A stretch of DNA of 64,000 nt, from NCBI GenBank assembly GCA_000697475.1, contig JNEU01000826.1:248001-312000 (forward strand). The letters are read 5' to 3'. This DNA is from Lichtheimia corymbifera B2541 (taxonomy: Eukaryota; Mucoromycota; Mucoromycetes; Mucorales; Lichtheimiaceae). Positions 41,403 through 50,021 of this stretch are shown piece after piece (positions within the stretch are counted from its first letter, which is position 1; the number at the start of each line of letters is the position of its first letter). The position numbers and the translations under genes were made by a program. The notes beneath the pieces were generated by a model, which worked only from the letters and a program-made list of their open reading frames with translations, was not told the DNA's origin and made no database searches.

Positions 41403-43080
41403 GGCAAATGACAAAAAGGAAGGGAGAAAATGGGCCAACGCAATGTGGAGAAGAGAGAGAGAGAGTAAGCGAGGAAAAAACGAGTGGACTAAACTGCACC
41501 ATTGTCATAGTGTCCCTTAGCCTCCTCTGCTTTGTGCTTAATACCGGGTGACACAAAATTGATTTGATTCGAGTACCGATTTGTTTTAGCCTTTTCTATC
41601 ATGGCTACAAGTGGATGCAAATCATTTCAGCGCTGTACCTGGTATTTTGTTTCCTGCGCGCACATCCCCCACGAGAACATTCTATTCATATCTTTTATAT
41701 CATATTTACCCCCACCAATTGTAAATGGCTTACTCAAGAACTGATTTCAGTTATGGCTGGATGATCATTACTACCGTGCAGTAATATGCAGATCACTCAA
41801 TGGAAACTATGACGCATATTAATTGATCGAGCTACTATCATCCGGTTTCACTTTTTGAATCCTCAAAGATTTACTCTATCATTTTGGTAGGAGATACAAA
41901 GAATGTTCTTGTGGCACCAATAAGAAGAGTAACATTAACGTAGCATGGCTTAGCTTGTTGTTGATCATTGAAGGCATAGTAGCTAAAATATCAAAGGCGT
42001 TATCTTCACTACGGCTATACGGCATTTTTACAGAAAATCCATGATCCGTAAAATGAAGCTGAGCAGGGTCATGTAGCACTTTATCCATCCGCAATGATCT
42101 GCGGTCTGAGATCAAACTTTATTCATAAGACGAACACAGCCTATCTGGTTCAATTTAGCAATCCAGGTACGAGTTACCGATATGTTCACCCAACCAATGA
42201 TCGATACGCGGCATGATGCTCGTCAAATCTCGTCCATGTCTCTTTTTCCATAGGGACAAGTAACGCAAAGGGTAATCAATGCCAAAATAGACTTTGATGT
42301 CGGAGGAAAGTGTTCCATAAAGTTCATCTTTTCTTTATTTTCTTTGACACGAGAACCCAATCCAAGAACAGAGAAAGTAGATTAAGCCCTTGTAAAGCGT
42401 ACAATAAGGTCCAAAGTATAAGGGTTGAGCCCACGGTTAATCAGCTACCCTCGAGCAACTGCTTCACCATTAATTGAGTGGAACGCGTCTATGGAGTTTC
42501 AGCTGAACAGTGTGTGTTACATACAGCTTATAAAGCAAAGCACAGCGCACCCTGATCTATCTCCCGCCTTATATAATAAAATAGCTACGTATCTTGCAAG
42601 GTCTAAATCATAAAAGAGGAACGTACATTACGGCATTATTGGCAACACCTAATGCTATCGAATGCAGCCTTTGTTCAAGACACAATGAAGTAATCAGACC
42701 CTTTCTCCTCCTCTCTTTTTCCTTTATCCGAGCAACCTCGTGTTTTCTAAAGTAACCCTTTAATCCAACATCATCCAGATACTATAGAATGGGCGCGAGA
42801 TGGTATTCTACTGGGATATTCATCGATATGGGAAGTTTCTATCATTTGGATGCGTATTGTGTAGAGGTGAATGGATGGACACGAGGTGCCGAATTATATG
42901 CATGATGGCGTGTCAAGAATGACAATGGTTGTACATAAATGGTTGACCCGTAGCACAAATGATGATGATGGTGGTTGCCATGGATTACCGTGTATGCACC
43001 AATCGGCCAAGATGGGTAGTATCAAGCATAATGGTCAAGTTGACAATGAATGTATAAGAACAAAGCTCCCTTTTCCATGC
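41403..43080. other. gene-poor stretch at the left of the repeat island, with a coding-like relic
   Basis: No intact gene. On the minus strand at about 42150-42330 an open stretch reads IKVYFGIDYPLRYLSLWKK and continues RHGRDLTSIMPRIDHWLGEH, ending NSYLDC and stop. At 41879-42115 another minus-strand frame reads LHDPAQLHFTDHGFSVKMPY. Both look like fragments of protein-coding sequence but have no start, no splice-consistent partner and no recognised family, so I read them as decayed gene pieces. Confidence 0.3.
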
Positions 43081-43124
43081 GTTGTATATACCCAGATCCT
43101 TCAATCCCATGCACCAAAGCAATA

Positions 43125-43257
43125 TCCATATCCATATCCATAAGAAGTCGTATGTATTAAAGCAAGTTGCTACGCGTAATAAAGCTGCCTATATACAATG
43201 TCTATCTGCTGTCCACGTGAAAAGGCTGTATGGCAAGTTGGTGCAAGTAAAGAACGC
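43125..43257 (+). repeat. left copy of an inverted coding-like repeat
   Basis: About 130 bp whose plus-strand translation includes NKAAYIQCLSAVHVKR. The reverse complement of 47218-47330 aligns with it at DNA level and encodes NKAAFIQWLSAAHVKR. Conservation at protein level suggests both derive from a coding element, possibly a degraded transposon gene. The two copies are inverted and bracket the repeat island. Confidence 0.55.
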
Positions 43258-43414
43258 TGTTTGACCATGGGGTATAGGCCGTGCTTAATGGCAACTGCTG
43301 GAATGAATGCCGTTACGTTTGATTGTGGTTAGCGATTGTACAAAAGAAGGCGTGGTGTCAAAAGACGCGCGTGTTGAAGAAGAGTGACAAAAAGGCTGTG
43401 TACACGCCATGGAC

Positions 43415-44050
43415 TTGCCATTCAGTCAAAGACAATCGGAACAAGACAGTTGTAGGATTGGCATGATGGGTTGAAGCAGGGCAGTCGTTCGCATGTGGTG
43501 GTTGTATATATTGAATGGAGCAGCAGCAGTGAATGGGAGAAGGAAGAGGGAAGAAGCTGGGAGTGGAAGAAGTGGAAATCAAAATGATTTTTCTGACGCT
43601 TGAATGGTATTTCTTTGTTTGACCGTTGCTAAGTCAAATCCTCTCGGATCAAGAAAGTTGAAGGATGGAAAGGATGGGCTGGAGCAGTACAATGGTTCGT
43701 ATGCGGTAGATTGGGAAACAATGGGCTATTAGCTGGCAGTTACGATTAATTAATCAAGTTGATTATTATGATGCTTGGATGATATTCTTTGTTTGAGCGT
43801 AACTCGATCAAATCCACTCGGATCAAGAAAGTTGAATGATGGAAAGGATGGGCTGCAGCAGGACAATTGTTTGCGTGCGTTGGGTAGGACAACAATGGTG
43901 ATTGGGAGGAATGGGCTATCAAGTGGCAGGTTACGATCAATTAATCAAGCTCATCTTTGTGATGTTGGATGATATTCCTGTGTTTGACCGTAGATCAGTC
44001 AAATCAGCTCGGGTCAACAAAGTTGAATGATGAAGATGAATGTCTGGAGC
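43415..44050. repeat. degenerate tandem repeat, period about 175-190 bp
   Basis: Four imperfect head-to-tail units. Anchor words TTTGAccGT/TTTGAgCGT begin at 43618, 43792 and 43982; a more diverged unit precedes them at about 43415. Each unit continues with a variant of TCAAATCcxCTCGGATCAAG, AAGTTGAATGATGG, a GGGCTGGAGCAG-like stretch and, near its end, ATTAATTAATCAAG. The last unit runs into the leader of the fold-back element, and another copy of the same unit is found at 48333. Confidence 0.75.
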
Positions 44051-44391
44051 ACGCGCATCGTTCCCGTCAAGTAGGTTTGGCAAAAGCTTGGAATGGGAAA
44101 AAGTGCATGTTAGCTGCCAATGTATGACCGTTATTGAATCGTCCATTAATTATCATGCATTCGCCCTTTCTGTCCACCCCAATCGTATGTGCCATACAAA
44201 CACACCCCTCTGCATGTTTGCCTCTATCAGGGTCTAGCTAGTTGACAACGAGCAAACACCACCTGTCATATAGCATCTCGCTTACAGCATATGTAAAACA
44301 TAAAGGTGCCTGTATCTCTAAACTTTACAATGAAACGTGGGGTCTTCAATCGAACAAAGTTGCTCGTCGGGGTGAGGCGCACCTTGTGTGC

Positions 44392-44407
44392 AAGTTTCAT
44401 GATCAAC
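44392..44407 (+). repeat. target-site duplication, left copy
   Basis: AAGTTTCATGATCAAC immediately precedes the retroelement ATG at 44408. An identical 16-mer follows the poly(A) tail at 45718-45733; its first two A residues are ambiguous with the tail. Confidence 0.9.
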
Positions 44408-45607
44408 ATGTCTTTCGCGCAAATAAACAAATCGCCTGATAAGGAATCAGGCACTCGACTTAGTCCTCAAAAACCATCATATGCAGCAGCCACGCGTGCT
44501 CCTTCTTCGATTCGTGAATCGTTGAAGACACCCAAGGACCGTAAATATGCAACTCATTCCAATGTCTGGAAATTAGGTGGTTCTCCTGCCTCATGTCCCA
44601 GTGTATTTTTCGACTTCACTTCTCGACCTGAAAACCGCTCTACTTTGCTACGTTTAGTCAACACCAGTTACCCCAATAACTGTGGAGTGCGTCTTCATAA
44701 TGATCACGCGAGACGCATTGTTGAACTTTTCATCCCTGAATACCAGGATTATATTACCGTCAATGTCAAGGGTATCAGCTTCCCTGACGGTCAACGTATT
44801 GTACCATCCAAGCCACTCTCCAAGGATGCACGTTTAGTTCATCTTCGCCTCAGTGATCTTCCATTCACCACAAAGGACAAGTTGTCCAGTGGTATGCAAA
44901 CGGCACTTTCAGCATATGGCAACGTTCTTGACTTTGGCATCTTTCGCGACTCTGACTCATCCCTTTTCATGGGAAGAGGATATGCCACCCTGGAAATTAC
45001 TGCCCAATCAGGATTCGACCAACTCTCTCACACCATTTCTTGGCCCGACTCCGATGATCGGTTTCATGCTACATGGGCAGAAATGCCACTTCACTGCCTC
45101 CGTTGTCATTCGCCTGGTCACGCCACCTCCTCTTGCCCTCAACATCCTGCTCGTTCTCGTGTTTGCTGGTCTTGTGGCCAAAAAGGTCACCGTGCTGCCA
45201 ATTGTTTCAACCGCCGATCAAAGCCTGTTCCTTCAACAACACCCATCAAGTCACCATCCGCTCTTTCTGTTACCAGCCAACCGTCTGATGTATCCATGCT
45301 CAACCTTGACCCCTCGCCAATCGAGAACCACAACGACAACATCATCAGCGATTTCATTCCTGATGATTTTAATGACAATACGCCTGCACCAAAGCCTCAG
45401 CCTCAATCCAGCCTTCAAGATTATATCATTCAAACGTATCCCATGTCTGATCACGCCCAAAATATCATTGCCTCTTTACCGCCTTTAATTCTAGAACAAC
45501 TCTCTGCCACCCTTAAGCAACAAGGAAAACCTCTTGTTTCCTCCACACCGCCATCATCACGTTCCCTGGGGAGTTCCTCTTCGATGAGGAACCATGATCC
45601 TGTTTAA
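44408..45607 (+). CDS. LINE-type ORF1 protein with RRM-like region and two CCHC zinc knuckles
   Basis: Intact 399-aa frame beginning MSFAQINKSPDKESG. The open frame extends 34 codons further upstream, but that part is target DNA (the fold-back arm), so the start is set at 44408. Residues about 135-200 look like an RNA-recognition fold: VHLRLSDLPFTTKDKL, then AYGNVLDFGIF and MGRGYATLEI. Two C-x2-C-x4-H-x4-C knuckles lie at residues 230-243 (CLRCHSPGHATSSC) and 253-266 (CWSCGQKGHRAANC). The C-terminal 130 residues are Ser/Pro-rich. RRM plus CCHC is the ORF1 layout of L1/Tad-like LINEs, an RNA-binding nucleoprotein. No stop or frameshift is present, indicating a recent insertion or selection. 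Confidence 0.8.
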   Translation: MSFAQINKSPDKESGTRLSPQKPSYAAATRAPSSIRESLKTPKDRKYATHSNVWKLGGSPASCPSVFFDFTSRPENRSTLLRLVNTSYPNNCGVRLHNDHARRIVELFIPEYQDYITVNVKGISFPDGQRIVPSKPLSKDARLVHLRLSDLPFTTKDKLSSGMQTALSAYGNVLDFGIFRDSDSSLFMGRGYATLEITAQSGFDQLSHTISWPDSDDRFHATWAEMPLHCLRCHSPGHATSSCPQHPARSRVCWSCGQKGHRAANCFNRRSKPVPSTTPIKSPSALSVTSQPSDVSMLNLDPSPIENHNDNIISDFIPDDFNDNTPAPKPQPQSSLQDYIIQTYPMSDHAQNIIASLPPLILEQLSATLKQQGKPLVSSTPPSSRSLGSSSSMRNHDPV

Positions 45608-45717
45608 ACTTCCTCTCATTTATCACATTTTGTACCTGCCGCGGCTTCTGTCACTCTACGTATACGTAGTCGCATAAATAAAATAAGCCCCGCAAGGGCC
45701 ATACAAAAAAAAAAAAA
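44408..45717 (+). mobile_element. ORF1-only (HAL1-like) non-LTR retroelement
   Basis: A 1.31-kb insertion in copy A of the fold-back element. It starts exactly at the ORF1 ATG, carries one intact frame, a roughly 100-bp 3' UTR, and a terminal run of 15 A (45705-45719). It is bounded by a perfect 16-bp target-site duplication. These are the marks of target-primed reverse transcription by LINE machinery. There is no reverse transcriptase or endonuclease in it. The opposite palindrome arm (45850-45865) and copy B (48740-48755) show the uninterrupted site. A 5'-truncated LINE would keep ORF2, not ORF1, so this is an ORF2-deleted element or a retrocopied ORF1 mRNA. Confidence 0.85.
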
Positions 45718-45719
45718 AA
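45657..45719 (+). other. 3' end of the retroelement: palindrome, hairpin and poly(A)
   Basis: A perfect palindrome TACGTATACGTA (45657-45668), AATAAA-like words, then a small hairpin GCCC(CGCAA)GGGC (45687-45699) directly before ATAC and 15 A. Structured 3' ends next to the tail are used for template recognition by many LINE reverse transcriptases. Whether this one is so used is inference. Confidence 0.6.
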
Positions 45720-45733
45720 GTTTCATGATCAAC
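45718..45733 (+). repeat. target-site duplication, right copy
   Basis: Second copy of AAGTTTCATGATCAAC following the poly(A) run. It then continues into CTCGGCGATCC, the sequence that directly follows the same site in copy B and in the opposite palindrome arm. Confidence 0.9.
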
Positions 45734-46059
45734 CTCGGCGATCCTAGATTTCGCATTGTCACCACCAGCCAAAGTCGAAAAAAAATTCAAAAGGTCGACC
45801 CGATTCCACTTTGGCTGGTGGCGACATTGCGAAATCTCGGATCGCCGAGGTTGATCATGAAACTTGCACACAAGGTGCGCCTCACCCCGACGAGCAACTT
45901 TGTTCGATTGAAGACCCCACGTTTCATTGTAGAATTTTGAGTTATGGACATCTTTATGTTTTACATATGCTGTAAGCGTGATGCTATATGAAAGGTGGTC
46001 TTAGTTGATTGTGAAGTATCATGCAAATGAGCTGTGTTGCACAAAGAGGTCTGTCTGCA

Positions 46060-46790
46060 TCTTCGGCTCTATCGGGGTCTACCTACTTCACAATGAACAA
46101 ACACCACCTTTCCTATGGCATCACGCTTACAGCATAGGAAAAACATGAAGGTGCCTGTTTCTCCAAATCTCCATAATGATGTGTAGAGGCTTTATGAGAA
46201 CGATGTTGATTAGCATGCCCGAGAGCACCTCCTGACCAAGTTTCGTGGTCGAGATAGGCAATATCGGCGCGCACGGCCGTACACCCTATTTATGTTACCA
46301 TCCCTTCGTCGTCGCTCCTACATTCAAGGTTTTCATAATGAACTCTGGAGACTTTATGGGAACGAAATTGCTCGGCGTGGTCGAAAGGATGTTGTGTGAA
46401 AGTTTCAGGTTCGAGGATGGCAATCTCGGGGAGCAGGAGCGTCCAACCTACTTTTGCCCTACATTTGGGCCGCCCCGCATTCAAAACATTTATAATGAAG
46501 CCTGCGGTTTTTAAATGAATGAAGTTGATCAGCATGTGCGAGAGTACCATCTGACCAAGTTTGAAGTGCGAGATGGGGAATCTTAAGAAACTACATACTA
46601 ATTGACTTTTTCATAAATCCGGCGCTTTCCCGATTTCCATCCGTCATAGTCAATCCCCCATTATGCTCTCCCATTCGAAATTTTCAAATGAAGCGTGGGT
46701 TCGTTATTAAGACAAAGTTGATCAGCATGTCCTAGAGCACCTTGTGTGCAAGTTTCAGGTTTGATAGAGGCAATCAAGGTCTTGGAGTAA
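46060..46790. repeat. degenerate copies of the fold-back arm
   Basis: Three to four diverged segments starting near 46060, 46335, 46485 and 46675. They share words such as ATAATGAA, GAACxAAxTTGxTC, CGAGAGCACC and GTGTGCAAGTTTCAGG with the arm around 44320-44400. Spacing is irregular (150-270 bp). They are old relatives of the arm unit, arranged roughly in tandem. Confidence 0.65.
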
Positions 46791-46817
46791 TTTATAGTGT
46801 GCATGGCAGTGTCTGAC

Positions 46818-47066
46818 TTATTTAGTTTCCACTTCTTCCACTCTCGGCTTCTTGCCTTTTCCTCCTCCCATTCTCAACTGTTGCCCCCATTCAAGTACAA
46901 CTACAACCTGCGAACGATTGCCTTGCTTCCAATCCACCATGTCAATGCTACGAATATCTTGATCCGTTTGTCTTGAGCTGAATGGCAAGCTCATGGCGTG
47001 TGCACCCCACTTCAACACACGCCTTTCTTGAAAGCATACACTGTCTTGCACACTCCAATGCCACAA
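46818..47066 (-). CDS. uncertain small ORF in the repeat island
   Basis: An 82-codon minus-strand frame containing RQTDQDIRSIDMVDWKQGNR and QQLRMGGGKGKKPR, ending VEEVETK. The charged, low-repeat composition is protein-like, but no family is recognised and neither start nor splicing can be confirmed. It may be the 3' end of a decayed gene. Confidence 0.25.
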   Translation of the reverse strand: MWHWSVQDSVCFQERRVLKWGAHAMSLPFSSRQTDQDIRSIDMVDWKQGNRSQVVVVLEWGQQLRMGGGKGKKPRVEEVETK

Positions 47067-47217
47067 TCAAACGAAACAACATTCATTCCAGCAGTTACTA
47101 TTAGCAATGACTTTATTGTCTCAAGCAGCGTTCACAATCTTGTCACTCTACTACTACAACACGCTCCTCTGCCACAAGCATCCCTAACAGCAGCTGCCAT
47201 TAGCAAGGTCTCCATTG

Positions 47218-47330
47218 TCTCAAGTTACTTGCGGCCTCTTCACGTGGGCAGCTGATAGCCATTGTATAAAAGCAGCTTTATTTACGTGTGGCAACTTGCA
47301 ATGATGCATACAACTTCTAATGGATGGTCC
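47218..47330 (-). repeat. right copy of the inverted coding-like repeat
   Basis: The minus strand encodes NKAAFIQWLSAAHVKR, the counterpart of 43125-43257 on the plus strand (see that entry). The pair lies about 4 kb apart in opposite orientation. Confidence 0.55.
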
Positions 47331-47423
47331 CATATCAGCTATCAAGTATCCCGCAATACAAGCACTCTTCGCATTGTTGAGCTGCAATGAAAATGACCAA
47401 GAAAGAGAGAGACCAACACTCGG

Positions 47424-47858
47424 ATGGAAAAGCAAGCATATCAGCAGCGATCACAGAGGCTCTTTCTTATTGGACTCGCAACGGTTATGGATGAATGGAT
47501 GGATGCAATCAAGTGCAGTAATGTGGAATCCTGGAATGTTGCTTTGGCTACTTGGCTCGTCGTCAGCAGTAACGAACACGTGGATACGACTGAGGATGAT
47601 GATGGGTTGGGTGAATTGGATGGCATGGAAACGAGGGCTTATATCTTTGACAAGAGAGGATTTACCACCATGAATGATATTGCAACATTCAAGTCAATGC
47701 ATGCAACAGCTACTTTTACAATCATGGATGAAGATGCTATGACGGCAGCAACCAAGAATACAATGACACAACGATATCTGCTGATTCTTTGTGATCCACT
47801 GGTTGGCATCTGGAAGGAAAGGAAGGATAGAAATTTGAAGGCCGGAAGGGGAGATTAG
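47424..47858 (+). CDS. uncertain hypothetical protein in the repeat island
   Basis: A 144-codon frame with ATG start, MEKQAYQQRSQRLFLIGLAT through to GIWKERKDRNLKAGRGD. It includes ESWNVALATWLVV and an acidic stretch (TTEDDDGLGELDG). No family is recognised, no introns are needed and no strong promoter is visible. The neighbourhood is repeat-derived, so it may be a fragment of a mobile element gene. Confidence 0.3.
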   Translation: MEKQAYQQRSQRLFLIGLATVMDEWMDAIKCSNVESWNVALATWLVVSSNEHVDTTEDDDGLGELDGMETRAYIFDKRGFTTMNDIATFKSMHATATFTIMDEDAMTAATKNTMTQRYLLILCDPLVGIWKERKDRNLKAGRGD

Positions 47859-47879
47859 ATTATATCCACATCATTGTAT

Positions 47880-48325
47880 CAAGACGCTCTTGTTCCTTCT
47901 GTCATATTACATTCATTAAAGCTTCATTGTTCATATGCTGATTAGACGATGGGTAGTGCCAATAACTGATTGTATACATGTTTAAATAGATGCTTGTATT
48001 TTCAATGTTAATAAACCCATAGTAATGGTACCCAACTACCCTGCTTGTTACGGAAGCTTGATCCATTGTAAAAATCATTACGGCTAAGAAAGATGATGAG
48101 CTCTATGGCACAAGTACTTAATGCTTACCTATGACAACGGCCCTATCAGCATGATCCACCTTGTATGTATAGCCTTATATGAGAACGAACCCTAGAGGCA
48201 AACAATACCATTACCGCTCATAGTCTTGGATGCACTGATCATTTATGCTTGTTAACCACAGTTACGCTCAAATTAAGAGATATAAGTTAAGGTAGATAGT
48301 GCATGCTGCATGTATAGGCTGATAT
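47880..48325. other. spacer inside the repeat island
   Basis: About 450 bp of AT-rich sequence without coding potential or recognisable repeat content. Confidence 0.4.
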
Positions 48326-48327
48326 GC

Positions 48328-48963
48328 TCTTTGTTTGAGCGTAACTCGGTCAAATCAGCTCGGATCCAGAAAATTGAATGATGGAGATGAATGTCTGGAT
48401 CAGATGCATCATTCCCATCAAGTGGGTTTGGCAAAAGATGGGAACGAGAAAAGGTACATGCTAGCTGCCAATGTATGCATTGAAATGACTTTTACGTACC
48501 TGCCATGCATTGTCCCTGAAGTGCTGGCTTTTTGGCTCAGGTACACAAACACCCTCTCTGCATCTTTGGCTCTATCAGGGTCTAGCTGATTGACAATGAA
48601 CAAAGACCGCTTTTCATATAACATCACACTTACAGCATATGTAAAACATATAGATGCCTGTATCTCTAAACATTACAATGAAACTTGGACTCTTCAATAG
48701 AACAAAGTTGCTCGTCGTGCTCGAGCACACCTTGTGTGCAAGTTTCACGATCAAGCTCGGCGATCCTAGATTTCGCATTGTCACCACCAGCCAAAGTCAA
48801 CCTTTTGATTTTTTTCGACGAGGCTGGTGCTGACATTGCGAACGCAACTTTGTTCTAGTAAAGAGCCCTAAGTTCATTGTACTTTTTAGAGATACAGGCA
48901 TGATTATGTTTTACATATGCTGTAACCATGATGCTATATGAAAGGTGGTCTTTGTTCATTGTT
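48328..48963. mobile_element. fold-back element copy B with leader, lacking the retroelement
   Basis: A direct repeat of 43975-46012 without the insertion. The leader 48328-48589 matches 43975-44240, and the palindrome occupies 48590-48963. Its right arm has lost about 60-75 bp (between GACATTGCGAA and GCAACTTTGTT). The site that carries the retroelement in copy A reads AAGTTTCACGATCAAG then CTCGGCG here (48740-48760), uninterrupted and present once: a paralogous empty site. Confidence 0.8.
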
Positions 48964-50021
48964 AGTCGCCTCATTTATACTAGAACCAAAGATGCAGAAA
49001 GGACCCGTTCGTACAATTGAGCAGAGAGGGCGGGGCTTGGAGATTCAATGTTATTGGTGGAGATTGCATAATGGTTCCTGCCCCTATATTAAGGTTCGCG
49101 TGTGATAGACAGTATTGAACGATGGTATGGTTAACAAGCCAAAATAATTAGTGCATCCAAGAGTATTCGTGTGAAAGAATGGCAGGGGCATCGGCATTGC
49201 TTGTCTATAGAGATCGTACCCATATAAGGTCAATAGCGCATGCTCCAAGTCGTCATACATAAGCATATGTATGTACTCGTGTCATATTGTATCATAGCCC
49301 ACTCTTTCTTAAACATAATCACTTAAGCTTACAACGGATCAAATTTTTGTAACAAGCATTGCTGTTGGGTGCCATTACTAGGGATTTATTATCACCGCTT
49401 TTGTCAATCAATTATCAAAGCTAACATCATTGATAGGTACAACATTTAACCAAAAAGGGCATCAATATTCCTGTGTATATTCAGTTTCTTCATCCAAGAT
49501 CATCATCGATTTCATCTGTCTCATTTACAATGCTATCTTGATCAATCTGTATCGTTGCTGCTGAACTTTTCGAATTGCGGTGCATGGCTTGTGTGAGGTA
49601 AATGTTTGGGGACGTATCAGTTGGTGTATCATCGATTCCATTACACTGGCGTACACTTTTGCTTGTTCTTGCTGTCGTGTCCATGAATAATCACGTGTAC
49701 TCATCATCCAGACTCAGCTCATGTATGGTAATAACTTAGGATACTATCCAATCTTAGTTCCTTGTTCTTTCTCTTGAATAAACACCCTTACCGAGTATCA
49801 ATTACTCTTACCACGTCTCTTACTACAACTTCCATACACGACACCTCACTTGCTTGCGAAGTAGTGGTAGGACAATGCTTTTTAGGCGCAGGTGATGGTT
49901 TCGCCACGCATATATATAATCGAGTGTATGAAGAAACGATGATAATTCGTCAAGGTATTCTGGCATTGACAATGTTTCGTAACTGTTCTTGCTAGGTATG
50001 CATCCTCAAGCGGGCATGCAC
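48964..50021. other. spacer to the right of the repeat island
   Basis: About 1 kb. Two overlapping small frames on the minus strand (49490-49707) have no recognisable content. No RNA gene or intact repeat is seen. Confidence 0.4.

Larger units (their letters stand above)
44241..46012. mobile_element. long fold-back (palindromic) element, copy A, interrupted by a retroelement
   Basis: Left arm 44241-44407 plus 45734-45775, right arm 45807-46012, loop about 31 bp. Without the inserted element the palindrome is about 446 bp, with arms around 207 bp that are well over 90% identical when one is reverse-complemented. Shared words include CTTACAGCATATGTAAAACAT and CTCGTCGGGGTGAGGCGCAC. The structure is that of a fold-back or MITE-like DNA element without coding capacity. 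No clear flanking target duplication was found, because the sequence before it (43975-44240) is itself duplicated upstream of copy B. Confidence 0.8.

Noticed and set aside
44306..44407. N-terminal 34 codons of the open frame before the retroelement ORF1
   Set aside because: They are encoded by the fold-back arm and the target-site duplication, not by the element; the same DNA occurs without ORF1 in copy B.
44241..46012. palindrome as a sequencing or assembly artefact (snap-back)
   Set aside because: The arms differ at several positions, contain independent changes and an insertion in one arm only, and a related palindrome recurs at 48590-48963.
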